Shown: positions 8,860 to 20,600, counted from the first letter of the stretch. The stretch: 64,000 bases of DNA from Spartobacteria bacterium LR76 (GCA_003054655.1 QAYZ01000007.1:29441-93440), one strand, 5' to 3'. Translations and numbers: made by a program. Notes: generated by a model not told the origin, from the letters alone.

Positions 8860-9099
8860 TCACAACCCCGAGCGCGAGCGGGACGGCCTGCCGGAAACGA
8901 CGTTGTAAATCCAGATGCCCGCATAGAGGAGAATGTTGACCCCAAGGAGGCCGAGAAGGCCCAGGGGAGTGAAGAACATCACGCCGAGGGAAAGCAACCC
9001 GCTGATCGTGCCGAGCAGCCAGCCTTTGTTGTGATATTCATTGTTCCCGACGTAGACGAAAACCGAGATAAAGCAGACGATGGCGGCGATTCCGAGCAT
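8860..9099 (-). CDS. small hypothetical membrane protein
   Basis: A 79-residue protein with two or three membrane helices (MLGIAAIVCFISVFVYV at the N-terminus, then LGTISGLLSLGVMFF and LGLLGVNILLYAGIWIYNVV) and a basic tail RPSRSRS. The layout of a short protein with a cytoplasmic Arg-rich end fits a membrane-embedded accessory protein. The ribosome-binding site is weak and the family is not recognised; codon use and the clean hydrophobic pattern argue it is real. Confidence 0.58.
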   Translation of the reverse strand: MLGIAAIVCFISVFVYVGNNEYHNKGWLLGTISGLLSLGVMFFTPLGLLGLLGVNILLYAGIWIYNVVSGRPSRSRSGL

Positions 9100-9408
9100 A
9101 AGCGAGATGGAACAGTCATGCTAACGAATCCGGGGAAGCCATTACGAATCAAATTTGCAACACGCAGCACCCCGGTTACGCAGAGTAACACTCGACAATA
9201 CCCCGAGCGAAATGCAGCGGAAAAGCCATCCGGGAGTGATGAAGGGCGAAATTACGGAATGCTACGTAAGGAAAGACTTCCTCTTCATAAAGTAACGCCG
9301 AGTTTTCCAATTTTCACTGTTCTGCATGGAGTGATTATGCAGTATCGGCGCTGGGGAGGTTTCGCTTAGCGAGGACCTCCGGCAACTCACCTTTTTGCGA
9401 AGATCACC
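9100..9408. other. 309-base intergenic region
   Basis: This gap separates two divergent genes, so it should hold promoters for both, but I see no strong -35/-10 pair. It is AT-richer than its surroundings from about 9140 to 9350. One small inverted repeat, CTGCAT (9322-9327) and ATGCAG (9337-9342), lies about 70 bases before the protease start and might be an operator or hairpin; nothing else stands out. Confidence 0.35.
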
Positions 9409-10536
9409 ATGAAAGCCCTTACAAACCTGCTCGCGGCGGCCATCAGCATCCCCGCGATGGCGCAGGATGCCACTCCGCAGCCCTCCCCGGCGTCGATCCC
9501 GGCCCAGGTGCCCGAGCTTCCATCGGCACCCGCAGATCCGGGCAAGGCACAGATCCCGGGAGCACTGACAGCGGCGACCCCGGCGGCGCTGAATTTCCAG
9601 CAATATGCGCCCTACATGGCCATCATCACCGGCGACCAAAGCGTGGGCAGCGGATTCATCGCGGCATACGAGGGAGGATACTATCTTTTTACGAATACCC
9701 ACGTGCTGAGCAGCAACTCGCGGGTGACAGCGAAGCTGCTGAACGGCAAGCCGATCGCGCTGAACGGCGTGGCCGTGGCCGATAGCTATGACATCTCGGC
9801 CTTGCCACAAACGACGGTAACGAGCGGGATCGATATCCTGAAGGACATCGACCAGAATGTAGCCATCGGCGACGACGTGATCGTCCTCGGCAACAGCCTG
9901 GGGGCTGCCGTGGTCACAGAGATCACAGGCAAGGTGACTGGAATCGGACCAGAACTGATCGAGGTGGATGCGAAGTTCGTCGCAGGAAACAGCGGCAGCC
10001 CAATCATTCATGTCAAAACAGGCAAGGCCATCGCTATCGCCACGTTTACCATGATGCGGAAGATGGAGAACTTTGGCAAAGACTCCCAGTTCAACAGCGT
10101 GGAGCGCCGGTTCGGCTACCGCCTGGATAACATTGGCGGATGGCGCAACATGACATGGCAGAATTTCACGAAGGAGGCGACGGTAGTCAACGCCATCGCC
10201 AAACGCACCGAGGATATCTGGAACCTCGCTGCGGACATCTCCGAGAACAACGCCGTCAAGGAATGGGGCACGCACACCCAGCGAGGAAACTCGCTTTCCA
10301 GTGTGATCTCCGACTACAAAAAGGCCATCACCATGCCCAACCTGGGCCAGAGCGGAGCGACGGACGCCAAGCGCAAGCTGCTCTTCTGGATCAGCCGCGA
10401 AGTCAAAAAGGACTTCCCGGTGCAGAATGTCGCCAGCTTCTCAGCCTACAATAAAAAGCTCATCGAGGAGCAAAAGGAGCACCGCGAGACGCTGGCGAAG
10501 TTCTTCGAGCAGCTCGAGGCCAGCATCAAGCAGTGA
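9409..10536 (+). CDS. secreted trypsin-like serine protease
   Basis: A 375-residue protein with a signal peptide (cleavage after about AMA at 16-18), a Pro/Ala-rich linker to about residue 60 and a chymotrypsin-fold domain at about 62-235. The catalytic triad can be read as His98 in FTNTHVL, Asp128 in VADSYDIS and Ser195 in AGNSGSPI, the GNSGSP form found in HtrA-like and related bacterial proteases. There is no PDZ domain. The remaining about 135 residues are helical and charged (ENNAVKEWG, KRKLLFWISREVKKDF, EEQKEHRETLAKFFEQLEAS) and could be a coiled-coil partner-binding tail. The next gene starts on the stop codon. Confidence 0.85.
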   Translation: MKALTNLLAAAISIPAMAQDATPQPSPASIPAQVPELPSAPADPGKAQIPGALTAATPAALNFQQYAPYMAIITGDQSVGSGFIAAYEGGYYLFTNTHVLSSNSRVTAKLLNGKPIALNGVAVADSYDISALPQTTVTSGIDILKDIDQNVAIGDDVIVLGNSLGAAVVTEITGKVTGIGPELIEVDAKFVAGNSGSPIIHVKTGKAIAIATFTMMRKMENFGKDSQFNSVERRFGYRLDNIGGWRNMTWQNFTKEATVVNAIAKRTEDIWNLAADISENNAVKEWGTHTQRGNSLSSVISDYKKAITMPNLGQSGATDAKRKLLFWISREVKKDFPVQNVASFSAYNKKLIEEQKEHRETLAKFFEQLEASIKQ

Positions 10537-10847
10537 CGCCCCGGCGGCCCGGCAATCGCGAGGCGCTGGTGGAGACGGTCCGAAGAACGGAACGAACGGT
10601 CCGCCAGCTCTGGTGGGTGACGCTGGGCCTGATGCTCCTGAGCGGCGTGGTCGGAGGAGTTGCCGTCATGGCAGGCTCCTTTAGCCCAGGATGGGGCGTT
10701 GTTCTCTTTCTTAACGGAGCAGCGGACACACTCCTCCTCGCCGTCCCGGCAGGCGTGCTCCTGTATGTCGGCGTCACCTTGCCCCTGAGGCTCATCGTGT
10801 TTCTGCAAATCAGGCTGGGGAAATCCCGGAACACTCCACGATCATGA
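10533..10847 (+). CDS. small membrane protein coupled to the protease gene
   Basis: A 104-residue protein whose GTG start overlaps the TGA stop of the protease (GTGA), a sign of translational coupling. It has a basic N-terminal helix (RRPGNREALVETVRRTERTVRQ) followed by two hydrophobic helices at about 28-50 and 60-90 and a basic tail. No family is recognised. The overlap and topology suggest it could anchor or modulate the protease, which is an inference from gene order alone. Confidence 0.65.
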   Translation: MTPRRPGNREALVETVRRTERTVRQLWWVTLGLMLLSGVVGGVAVMAGSFSPGWGVVLFLNGAADTLLLAVPAGVLLYVGVTLPLRLIVFLQIRLGKSRNTPRS

Positions 10848-10919
10848 CCACCAGGTCAGGCCCAGTGCAGCCAAGTGCTCCACCAGACGCCCCGAGCATC
10901 TCGCGGGTGCAGCCGTCCG

Positions 10920-11693
10920 TCAATCTCCGCCCGCCGTGGCGCGCTGGCAGTCGGCGAAAGCTTCGGCGAGGGGGGTCTTTACGTCGCCCGATGGGATGAA
11001 CTCGTGGCCGATATAGCCGGTGAAACCAGTCTGCCGGATGGCGCGATAGACGGGCGGGTAGTGGATCTCCTGCGCGGCATCGGGCTGGCCGCGACCGGGA
11101 TTGCCCGCCGTGTGGTAGTGGGCAAAGCGGGCATGATGCTCGCCGATGGTGCGGATAAGGTCTCCCTCCATGATCTGCATGTGGTAGATGTCGTAGAGGA
11201 GCTTCACGGCGGATGAGTCAACACGACGGCAGACCTCGATACCCCACGCGGTGCGGTCGCACTCGTATCCGGCGTGGTCGACTTTGCTGTTGAGCAGCTC
11301 GATGGCGAGCGTCACCCCGGCATTCGCCGCCTCGGGGGCGAGACGGGCGAGGATTTCGGCGGTAGCGTCGATGCCGCAGGCACCGGGCTGGCGGTTGCCG
11401 GAGAAGCAGATGAGGACGGGGATGCGCCACTTTGCGGCCTTGGCGATATTGGCGCGAATCTCGGCCTCGATGCGGGGATGGTTTTCGCGGAGGTTCAGGC
11501 CGGACTCGATGGATGCGTGGCCGCCGACGGCGGCGATGCGGAGACCGTGGTTCACCACCTCGGGCCAGAGGTTCTCCTCGATAAGGTCGACGCCCTCGTA
11601 GCCGATGTCTCGCGCGGTGCGCAGGAGGGTTGTGGGATCGAGGCCCCGGTTGGCGAAACACCACCAGGAGAAGGATTGCTTGAGCGGATTCAT
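10920..11693 (-). CDS. sugar phosphate isomerase/epimerase-like TIM barrel
   Basis: A 257-residue AP-endonuclease-2-fold TIM barrel of the hydroxypyruvate isomerase and sugar epimerase group. Visible marks are the opening FSWWCF and [11 protein letters not shown], the metal-ligand strand [18 protein letters not shown] with a conserved Glu, [14 protein letters not shown] with the Asp/His pair, [16 protein letters not shown] and the final [11 protein letters not shown]lu. These match the usual four metal ligands (Glu, Asp, His, Glu). The frame runs further upstream, but the ATG at 11693 with AAAGGAA before it is the natural start. It lies 16 bases after the dehydrogenase gene and is probably co-transcribed. 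The true substrate is unknown. Confidence 0.87.
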   Translation of the reverse strand: MNPLKQSFSWWCFANRGLDPTTLLRTARDIGYEGVDLIEENLWPEVVNHGLRIAAVGGHASIESGLNLRENHPRIEAEIRANIAKAAKWRIPVLICFSGNRQPGACGIDATAEILARLAPEAANAGVTLAIELLNSKVDHAGYECDRTAWGIEVCRRVDSSAVKLLYDIYHMQIMEGDLIRTIGEHHARFAHYHTAGNPGRGQPDAAQEIHYPPVYRAIRQTGFTGYIGHEFIPSGDVKTPLAEAFADCQRATAGGD

Positions 11694-11709
11694 GGGGAGT
11701 TTCCTTTCG

Positions 11710-12723
11710 TTAGCGGGCTGACCAGTCGAAGAGGATGCCCATGGTGCGGGCGCGGTCGCGGTTGGCGACGGTGTAGGCCTCCTCGCACTGGGCGGGGGTG
11801 AAGCGATGGGTGTTGAGGCCGCCGAGCGGGAAGCGCCCGGTGGCGGCGAGGGTGTAGAAAAGCGCGGTGATGGTCTGGTTGTTCCAGGCGGCGGTGTTGT
11901 GGCCATCGTGCGCGCCGACGATGGTGAGGCCACGCATGATGACATCGGGCGTGAGCGTCTGGCTGCCGGGCTGGCCGGTGTCGCCGAGGACGACGACCGT
12001 GCCGCGATCCGCCGCGAGGCCGAGGGCGGCGGAGAAGACGGCGGCGTTGCCGGTTGAGTCAATAACGACGCGCGGGAGGTGTCCCCCACCCGCCGCGAGC
12101 ACAGCATCCTTTGCCTCCGTGATGGGGCCGACGATGGTGGCGGAGGCACCGCCCGCGGAGGCGAGGGCCATGCGATCCGGCACGGCATCGGCGACGATGA
12201 TCGAGGCGCACCCGGCAGCACGCGCCCAGCGGGTCGACATCTGGCCGATGGGACCCGCGCCGATGATGAGCACGCTGTCGCCGAGGGTGTAGCGGGCGAC
12301 GGAGGCCCCGTGATATGCGATCTTGGCCAGTGAAAACCACACCGCCTCATCCCAGCCAAGGGAGGCGGGAATCGGGAAGCACTCGGCGGCCTCGACGTTG
12401 GCGGCGGAGGCGTGGCCGGTGCGACTGGCGACGCGGGCGCCCGGCTGGAGCGTAGTCACCTCGGAGCCAACAGCCTCGACGGTGCCGACGGCGGTATAGC
12501 CGGGATGGAATGGGTATTTCACCCAGTTGTCCCAATGCGTGCCGGGGTCGAAGTGGCGGTTGAAAACGATGTTCTCTGTGCCGGTGCTCATGAGCGTACG
12601 CTCGGTGCGCAGGCGCACCTGGGTGGGCGCGAGGTCTGGGAGGGTGAAGCCTTCCAGGGCAACCTGCTGCTTGCCGGTGAAGACAAGCCGTGACGGGGAG
12701 GTGGTGGTCATGGCGCAATTCAT
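11710..12723 (-). CDS. MDR-family zinc-type alcohol/sugar dehydrogenase
   Basis: A 337-residue medium-chain dehydrogenase/reductase with an N-terminal GroES-like domain (about 20-130, [20 protein letters not shown]) and a Rossmann domain with [12 protein letters not shown] at about 165-176 followed by ADAVPDRM. The usual catalytic Cys-His zinc ligands are not obvious: the first position lies near STGTENIVF and the HPGY motif is kept, so it belongs to a zinc-poor subgroup related to bacterial sugar-lactone or bacteriochlorophyll-synthase-like MDRs. It probably oxidises a polyol or sugar, with the isomerase downstream acting next. An AraC regulator is divergently transcribed 133 bases away. Confidence 0.85.
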   Translation of the reverse strand: MNCAMTTTSPSRLVFTGKQQVALEGFTLPDLAPTQVRLRTERTLMSTGTENIVFNRHFDPGTHWDNWVKYPFHPGYTAVGTVEAVGSEVTTLQPGARVASRTGHASAANVEAAECFPIPASLGWDEAVWFSLAKIAYHGASVARYTLGDSVLIIGAGPIGQMSTRWARAAGCASIIVADAVPDRMALASAGGASATIVGPITEAKDAVLAAGGGHLPRVVIDSTGNAAVFSAALGLAADRGTVVVLGDTGQPGSQTLTPDVIMRGLTIVGAHDGHNTAAWNNQTITALFYTLAATGRFPLGGLNTHRFTPAQCEEAYTVANRDRARTMGILFDWSAR

Positions 12724-12856
12724 CGCTCTGCACCGGGGCGGCGGGCGATTGAAATAAGCGGCTTACTTTTGCACTTTTCGGTTTTCTTCCCGGATTGCAA
12801 CCAGTGAACACACCTTCCCGCTTGAAAATTTCGGCTTCGGCCCGAATGATCACGGC
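12724..12856. promoter_or_regulatory. divergent promoter region between dehydrogenase and AraC genes
   Basis: The 133-base gap separates the minus-strand dehydrogenase/isomerase operon from the plus-strand AraC regulator. It should contain both promoters and the AraC binding site. It is AT-richer around 12760-12830 but I cannot define the hexamers or operator halves by eye. Confidence 0.4.
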
Positions 12857-13678
12857 ATGGCGAAAGTTTCTCCCTGGGCGAAGTTTCTGGAGCAACAGGC
12901 GGCGCGGCCCCCGCTGGTCTTTGTCCACGGCATGCGCCACGCCACTCCGCTACTGCCCCATTGCCCACCCCACGCGCACGCCGAGCTGGAAATCGTCTAT
13001 CACCCGGTGGGGCGCGGTGCGACGACTGTGGCTGGACGCGCGGTGGAGTTTGGCCAGGGCAGCGTGATGATCCATCCCCCGGGGCAGGAGCACGACCAGA
13101 TCATGGAAACGGCGGGCGAGGATCTCTGCGTAAAGATCGCGGCTCCAGGCGGAGGCCCCGCCTTTCCCCGCGAGTGCCTGCATGTGGATCGTATTGACAC
13201 TCCCGCCCTCATCGAGGACCTGCGGCTGCTGGCCGGCGTGGGCGCGACCTTGCAGCCTGCGGGCCAGGCGCTCTGCAACCTGCGGGCGACGACGGTGCTG
13301 CTCTCGCTGGTGGAGCTGGCGTGCCGGAGCCGGGACCATGAGCAGGCCAGCCATGCGGAGCGATGCGTGGCGCAGGCAGAGGAGTATCTGCGCAAGCACT
13401 TTGCCACGGTAGGGTCGCTGCGCGAGGTGGCGGAGGCGGTGGGGTTGAGTGCGGATTACCTGCGACATGAGTTTCGCAGGCTGCGCGGATGCAGCCTCAT
13501 CGACTATGTGACGACGCTACGGGTGGACCGGGCGAGAACGCTGCTGGTTCACTCCCGCCTGCCGCTCAAGCAGATCGCCACGCTGTGCGGGTTTCGCGAC
13601 GAGTATTACTTCTCCCGGGTCTTTCAGCGGCGCACACGGACGACTCCCGCGCGATACCGGGCAAAAGCTGGCGCGTGA
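12857..13678 (+). CDS. AraC-family transcriptional regulator
   Basis: A 273-residue AraC-type regulator. The N-terminal part (about 25-110) is cupin-like with HAHAELEIVYHPVG and GSVMIHPPGQEHDQI, the usual sugar-binding jelly roll. The C-terminal 100 residues carry two helix-turn-helices: SLREVAEAVGLSADYLRHEF and LPLKQIATLCGFRDEYYFSR, followed by the family end F..RRTRTTPARYR. It is divergent from the dehydrogenase/isomerase operon and most likely controls it in response to their substrate. Confidence 0.92.
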   Translation: MAKVSPWAKFLEQQAARPPLVFVHGMRHATPLLPHCPPHAHAELEIVYHPVGRGATTVAGRAVEFGQGSVMIHPPGQEHDQIMETAGEDLCVKIAAPGGGPAFPRECLHVDRIDTPALIEDLRLLAGVGATLQPAGQALCNLRATTVLLSLVELACRSRDHEQASHAERCVAQAEEYLRKHFATVGSLREVAEAVGLSADYLRHEFRRLRGCSLIDYVTTLRVDRARTLLVHSRLPLKQIATLCGFRDEYYFSRVFQRRTRTTPARYRAKAGA

Positions 13679-13749
13679 CCCTGACCTGATAATACGGTGC
13701 AGCCCGGAAGAAACGGGCCGGGATACGGCTTGCAGGCGCGCGCGAAGAC

Positions 13750-14247
13750 ATGGTTAATCTTCCCCCCATGAGCCACGCCTATATCCTCTGGATCGCGACG
13801 TTTGCCTATGCCCTGCATGTCGTGGAGGAGTACACCTTTGACTGGAAGGGCTGGGCTGAGAACGTGCTGAAGCTGCCGGTGAACTGGGTGCACTTTGCCA
13901 TCGTGAACGGCGTCGTGGTGGTGCTGGGAATTTCCTGCTCCCAGGTGGCGTGGTCGCTCCCGGCGTACTCGCTGGGATTGCCCGCGCTGATGCTGATCAA
14001 CGCAACGTTTTTCCATGTGCTGCCTTTTCTCACCACGCGCGGACGCTTCTCGCCGGGGCTCGGCACGGCGGTGCTGCTCTTTTACCCGATCGCGATCTGG
14101 GCGTACTACGGCGCTTATCTCGACGGTGTATTGACGCCTACGACGCTCATCCTGTCCTTCGTCGTCGGCGCGCTCCTGATGGCCTCGCCCATCGTAATGC
14201 TCAAGCTCCGGCTGCTGCCGTATTTTGATCAGAGCCGGAAGGGATGA
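13750..14247 (+). CDS. HXXEE-domain integral membrane protein
   Basis: A 165-residue protein (159 if it starts at the second Met, MSHAYIL, at 13768) with five hydrophobic segments. The HXXEE motif is His23-Val-Val-Glu26-Glu27 in the first helix (YALHVVEEYTF), and the family also keeps a conserved N-x-x-F-H in LMLINATFFHVLPF, seen here near residue 97. The HXXEE family is of unknown function, with the polar residues inside the membrane suggesting metal or proton chemistry. The gene ends at a repeat-rich convergent gap. Confidence 0.75.
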   Translation: MVNLPPMSHAYILWIATFAYALHVVEEYTFDWKGWAENVLKLPVNWVHFAIVNGVVVVLGISCSQVAWSLPAYSLGLPALMLINATFFHVLPFLTTRGRFSPGLGTAVLLFYPIAIWAYYGAYLDGVLTPTTLILSFVVGALLMASPIVMLKLRLLPYFDQSRKG

Positions 14248-14661
14248 ACAGAAGGAAGCGAAGGAAGCAAAGATTAGGCTTCTTTTGCGATTGCGGATCG
14301 CCTCGATACTTCACGCCTACCGCGGACCAATACCTTTTTTAACAGAAGATCGCAAAGGACACAAAGGTTGGGCGGCCTTTCAGGAACACACGACGGCGCG
14401 AAATTTGCTTCGGCGGCTTTTCTTTGAAGCGGGGAGAACGCTGGCGGGATCATGGCTCAAGCGTATTGCCTGACCGCTTAACGTGAATCGCTCGTCCGAG
14501 TTCACTTTCGATCAACGGTCACAAGTCGCCGTCAGTTCTTTGCGTCCTTTGCGACCTTCTGTAAAAAATCCGCCTTTGCCTTAGTGGAGGTCCAGCAAGC
14601 CCGCAGTGCAGGCTGGCCGCGCGATGCAGCCAGCCCTTCGTTTCCTTTGCTTCCTTCTGTT
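14247..14661. repeat. nested inverted-repeat element, copy A
   Basis: This 415-base segment fills the gap between two convergent genes and has no convincing gene of its own. Its outer arms are 14247-14272 (core GAAGGAAGCGAAGGAAGC) and 14636-14661, which pair in inverted orientation at about 23 of 26 positions. Its inner arms are 14342-14366 (core TCGCAAAGGACACAAAG) and 14538-14562, pairing at about 23 of 25. The inner sequence 14345-14398 is a close match to the reverse complement of 60984-61038. The two motif types recur in four other gaps. Confidence 0.8.
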
Positions 14662-14679
14662 CCCTCCTGCCTTTCGCCT

Positions 14680-17600
14680 TTAGGCCGTGCGGCGGGAGCG
14701 GCGGTGGAGGAGGACGATGGCGGCGAGGGAGAGGCCGAGGAGCGCCCAGGTGGAGGGCTCGGGGACGGCGGTGTAGGTGAGGACGAGGTTGTTGCCGACC
14801 TGGCCGACGCTGAAGGTGCCGTCGTGAACGTTCGACAGGCCGGCAGTGCCGTTGGTGGCCGTAGTGTTGACAACGAAGTTGCTGGCGTTGAACCCGGCGA
14901 TGCCGGTTGTCGTCGAGACCAGCGTCCAGGAGGCGCTGACGGCGGGATTGAAGTTCGCCGCGTTGCCATTCACGTCGGGGCCGATGGAGGAGAGGCTCCA
15001 GAGGTTAATGGCGAAGGAACCGGCGGTGAGAGCGCTCAGGTCGAGGCTGCCGGTGACGGCGATGGAGTCGTAGCCCACGCCAGCGGTGCCGCCGAAGTCG
15101 ACGACCTGCCAGTTGTAGTTACCACCGGGACGCCACTCCTGCGAAGCGGTAGAGAGCAGGCCGGGGCTGTTGCCCGGGGTGAGCGTGCCGGAGACGATGA
15201 CCTGGCCGCCGATGGTGCCAGAGCCGCCCAGCGAGCCGCCAGAGGCCACAGTGATGGCATTGCCTGCGGCGGTGGAGCCGTTGATGACCAGCGTGCCCCC
15301 ATTGATGACGGTGGTGCCGGTGAAGGTATTCGCACCCGTCCAGGTGGTGGTGCCGGTACCGGACTTGACCACGGCACCGTTGGAGGCGGAGCCGTTGGAG
15401 ATCACGCCGCTGACGGTGGTGTTCTTGCTGCCGGTGAAGGTGAGGATGTGGCTGCTGCCGTCCGAACTCAGCGAAACATTGCCGATGTTCAGATTGCCGG
15501 AGGCGGCGTTGATGGCCACGCCATCATTGATGGCCAGTCCGCTGGAAATGGTCTGGGTGGCGGTTGAGTTGTTCACGATGTCGCCGTAGGTGGTGATCGT
15601 GTTGTTCTGGATGTTGAGCGCAGCGGAGCCGGACTGGAAGGCGAGGCCGCCGACGTAGCGGCTGGCCTGCGTGTCGACGTTGCCTGCCGAGGCGGCGGTG
15701 AAAGCCGTGGCGGAACCCCCTGCAGGGACGTTGGTCGCGGTAGAGCCGCCGATCTCCCAGTTGGCCGCATCGCCCCACTGGCCGTTCGACTGGCTGTCAT
15801 CCCACACGGCGGGACCGGTAGAGGCGGTGAAGGTGATCGAGCTGGTGTTGTTCCCGGAGAACGTGCCGGAGAGCCCGGTGATGTTGCTCTTGAACGTGAG
15901 GTTGCTCATGTCGGCGACGCTGAACGCGCCCCCGGCGGTGGATAGGAGGGTATAGGTGCCGCCCGTGGTGTAGCCCGCGTTATTGAAGTCGAAGAGGATC
16001 GGGACATTCAGCGCCGAGGCGGTGGCCACGCTGATCTGGTCGGACGAGGTGCCAGCGCCGAGATCCATGAGAAGGCGGACGCCACCTGCGGTGGCCGACT
16101 GCGAGTTGGCAAATGAGATGTTGGCCAGGCTGACGTTCTGGATGTTGTTGATATCGCCCGGGCTGTAGGTCGGGATGGCGAAGCTGCCCTGCGCGCCCGT
16201 GCCGAGATTGATCTGGACGTTGGACATGCTGTTGGAGGCAAAGGTGCCGCTACTCACATTGACCACGGTGCCGGTGGTGAGGCCGGAGGCGTCGCCGCTG
16301 AAGTAGACCGTGCCGTTGCCCTGCACGACGATCGCCTCGGCGGCGGAATTGGAGAGATTGCCCGAAAGGGTGAGCTTGCCCTTGGTCGCCTGGATGGTGG
16401 TGCCGGAGGTGAAGGTGACGTTGCCGCCGTAGGTGTTGTCACCCTTGACGTTGCTGAGCGCGCCGCTGGCCACGCCCGCGCCGCCGACGTTGAGCGAGCC
16501 GCCAGTCGTGGTGATGCCGCCCTGGAACATGAGCGCGCCGCCGCTGTTCACCGTGGTCGTGCCGGTGCCGAGAGCGTTGTTGCTGGCGGCGGTGATCGAC
16601 GTGCCGGTGATGATGGTGGTGTTGCCCGAGTAGCCGCTATTGTTGCCGGAGAGCAGGAGCGAGCTGGTGCCAGCGGTGGTGATATTGCCGGAGCCGCTGA
16701 TCGCGCCGGTGAGGCCGAGCTGGGCGGCGATGTTGTTGACGGAGAGGTTGTACGTGCCGAGGTCGATGGCGCCCTCGATGGTGAGCTGGCCGAGGGCGGA
16801 GCCGATGGTGGTGTTACCCGCGAGCGTGATATTGCCAACGAGCGTGGTGCTCGTCGCGGAGTTGTTATAAATCGCGCCGTTGGAGTTCACGCCCGTACCG
16901 TTGAGCGAGATGGCGGAGAAGGTGACGGTCGAGTCGCTCGTGCCCTGAAACTCCAGCATGCCGCCGGAGTCGACGGTGAGCGAACCCGTGCTGCCGAGCG
17001 CCGTGCCGCTGGAGATGCCGAGCGTGCCGTCGGAGATCGTGGTGTTGCCGGTGAAGTCGGTGTTGGACGAGGAGACGTTGACCACGCCGCCGCCGCCGAC
17101 CGTCAGGCCGCCGGAGCCGGTGAGATGACCAGAGAGGTCGATGATGCCATTGGGCTCGGCACTAAGCGTGAGGGCGTTGGCACCGAGATCGACCTTCTTG
17201 CCGAGGGTGAGCTTGGTGTTGGCGTTGGCCTGGATGGAGGCGTCGCCCTGGAGAGTGATGTCGCCATCCCATGTCGACTGCCCGACGGTGAGCTGAAGGG
17301 CGCCGCCGCCGTTGTAGCCCGTGCCGCTCAGGAAAAGCTTCTCGCCGGTGACGTTGTAGTTCCCCGTGCCCTGAACGATGAGCGAAGCATTTTCGCGCAC
17401 GGTGGTGGTACCGGTGGTATCGCCGAGCGCCTCGGCGTAGCCGATGGTGACCGATCCCTGGATGATCTCGGTATTGCCGGAGTAGGTGTTGCCGACGAGC
17501 GTGTTGGTCTGGTTGAGGAAGAGATTGCCTTCGCCTGACTTGGTGAGGTCGCCCGAGCCGTAGATGGAGCCGTCGATCTCGAGCGAGTTGTCGTTGGTGT

Positions 17601-20600
17601 CGATGGTGCTCCCGCTGGCGAGGTTCACGCCACGGAATTGGTTGAAGACGATTCCTGTCCCGCCGATCTGGAGCGTGCCGCCATTGAGGATGAGGGTATT
17701 CGTGCCCAGGCTGTTCTGGTTGCCGAGCGACTGGGCGGTGGCAATGTTCGTGATGCCCGAGTTGAGCGTGGCGGTGCCGGAGAAGGTATTGGCTGCGCCG
17801 AGGGTGAGTGTACCCAGGCCGCTCATGACGATGCTGCCCCCGGCAGCCGCGCCATCGCCGATCAGGCCGTTGACGGTGAAGTCGTGATTGGCGTTGAAAG
17901 TCAGGGTGTTGGCCAGCGCGCTATTGCTGCTCAACAGGATGGAGGTGTCGGTAGCAGCCGTGCCAAAGACGAGATCCCCGCTCGTCGCATTGAAGGTCCG
18001 GTTGTAGCTGAGGGCGATGGTATTCTGAAAGGTCTGCGTCTCGGCGGAGTTGTTGATCAGATCGCCACCGAGTGTGATCTGCTGGCCGGTGAAGGTGAAG
18101 GCTCCCGCCCCCGATTGGAATACCATCCTCCCGGTGGTCTGAGCGGCGTCGACGTTGATGCTCGTGCCCGTGTTGTTGTTGAAGATGATATTGGAACCTG
18201 CGAGCGGGGCGGTCGTGGCCTGCCAGTTGCCCCCGGTGCTCCAGTTCCCGTCGCCTCCCCCACCCGTCCAGGTCGCCGAGGTGCCGGCCGTGCCGGTAAA
18301 TTTGAGATCGGTTCCGTCGAGAAAGATGGAGCCGGTCAGGCCGCTCACGTCGATCGAGGAAAAGGTGAAGGTGCTAACGTCGGTATTCACCCAGTTGACG
18401 CCGGAGATGAGGGTAAAGGTCTGGGAGCCGATACCGAAGCCGGCATTGCGGAAGAGAAAGACGGTATTGGCACCTAGATTGACCGCTCCCGCCGAGGTGA
18501 TGCTGTCGGAGGAGCCTCCAGAGCCGAGGGCCATGATGAACGCTCCGCTTGACGTGCCGAGCGAGGCATTGAGAGAGCTAACGGACACGGAGGGGGCCAG
18601 CCCGTCACTGAGCGAGGTGGCAAAAGCGCCGCCATTCACGGTGAGCGAGGCGTTGGCCATCGAGGAGGATTGCAGGACGCCCTGGGTGATGGTGACAGCG
18701 CCGGTGAGGCTATTGCTGCCGGTAAAGGCGATGACGCCCGATCCGGACTTGGTGATGCTCGAGGCGGTACCGGTGAGCGCGCCGCTGACGGAGACCTCAA
18801 CGTCGGCGGAGGTCTTGGCAATGTTGAGCGTCTGGGCACCGGAGAGATCGAGGGCGGACGAGATGGTGGCCGAGGCGTCGTCGGAGCCGTTGAAATTCAG
18901 GCCCGAGGTGAGGGAGAGCTTGCCCGTGCCGGTGACGCTGCCGCCCGACATGGTGAGGCTGTTGGCCGTGGTGTTGTAGGTCTGGAGATCGAGCTGGCCG
19001 TCGGTGTTGATCGTGATGCCGGTGGAGGAGGTGGTCTGGTTCGACGCGCCGAGCTGGACGGTCGCGCCGGAACCGCTGCCAGTGCCGATGACCATATCGC
19101 CGCCGAGGGCCGCCGCGCCGCCGGTCTTGGCGAGGATGAGCTTGCCCTCGTTGACATTGAGGTCGCCGGTGAAGGTATTGGCCGAGCTGCCGCTGAAGGT
19201 CATGTTGGCGGAACCCGCCTTGGTAAACGACGTGCCGGCGGCGCTTTCCCCGATGGCCCCGGAGAAGGTGGTGGCGACCGAGTTGGTGATGGTGTTGTTG
19301 TTGGTGAGGGTCGCGTCGCCGGTGAAGGTGAAGGCGTTGGAGCCGGCGATATTCACGTCGCCCACGATGGCGAGTTGGTTGGCGACTGTGCGGGCCGCGG
19401 TGGCCTGGAGAGTCGGCGCGGCCGGAGCCGGGGACGGCGCGGGGCTGGCCGAGGCGGCGGCATTGCCGAGGGTGAATGTGCCAGTGCCTGCGGCGGCATC
19501 ATTGCCCATGACAAAGGTGCCCTGGCTGAGGGTGAGTCCGCCGGTGAAGGTATTGGCCCCGTTGAAGGTGACCTTGCCGCCATTCGTCGTGTTGATGAGA
19601 ACCTTGCCACCGGCGGTCGTGCCGTCGGAGATCACGCCGTTGACGGTCGTGTTCTTGTCGCCGGAGAAGGTGACGGTATTGGCTGTGTTGGTGGTCGAGC
19701 TGCTGAGAGCGATGGGACCGCCGAGGACGATGTCGCCAAAGGCGGCGATGACGGAGCCGTTGGTGGAGAAGTTGATCCCGCTGTTGATCGTCTGGGTATT
19801 GGCTGCGCCAGACGAGTTCACGATGTTGCCGCCGAGGGTGATCGTGTTGTTATTGATCGTATAGGTGCCTGCGCCGTAGTTGAAGAAGAGGCCGGAGACG
19901 GTCTGGTTCGTCTGGGTGTCGACGGTGTACGACTGGGTGTGATCGCCTGCGAACTGCGCGGAGGCTCCGCTGGCCGGGACGGTATTGCCGACCCAGTTGG
20001 CCGCGTCGTTCCACTGTCCATTGCCCGCCGAGCCATTGAAGATGCCGGTCGGCAGTGCGCTCGTGCCGTCGGCGTTGACGGAGAGGAGGATGTAGGTGCC
20101 GGGGGTGGACCCGGTGTTGTAGGAAAGGAGGTTGTTGCCGAGGCGGTCCTGGAGCGGGAAGCCGTAGCCGGTGGTGTAGGGCTTGCCCGTGGCGGGATCG
20201 ATGCTGGCAAGGGCGGCGGCGTAGCCGTTGTAGTAATCCGGGTTATTCGGCTGGGCTCCGGCGAAGTAGATGCTCTGCGAAGCCGGAGTGTCGGCCCAGG
20301 TGACGGCGGTGCCGTCGGCGAGATAGGTCGGGGTGGAGCCCTGCGACTCGCCTGCGGCCCACCACTGCGAGCTGGCGAGCTCGCCGATCGGCGTGCCATT
20401 GAACTCCACCGTGCTGCCGACGTAGCCCAGGCTGAGGCCGGCGAGCAGGTCGCCGACGACCCGGCCCCATACGTCATTGGTAATCGACGCGTATTGCGTG
20501 GCCGCGCCCGTGCCGATCTGGACGGTGTAACCGACGTCATTGCCGTAGATGCCTTTCTGGGTGTTGAGCGCCCCGGCGGCGATGGTGATGGTGACGACAT

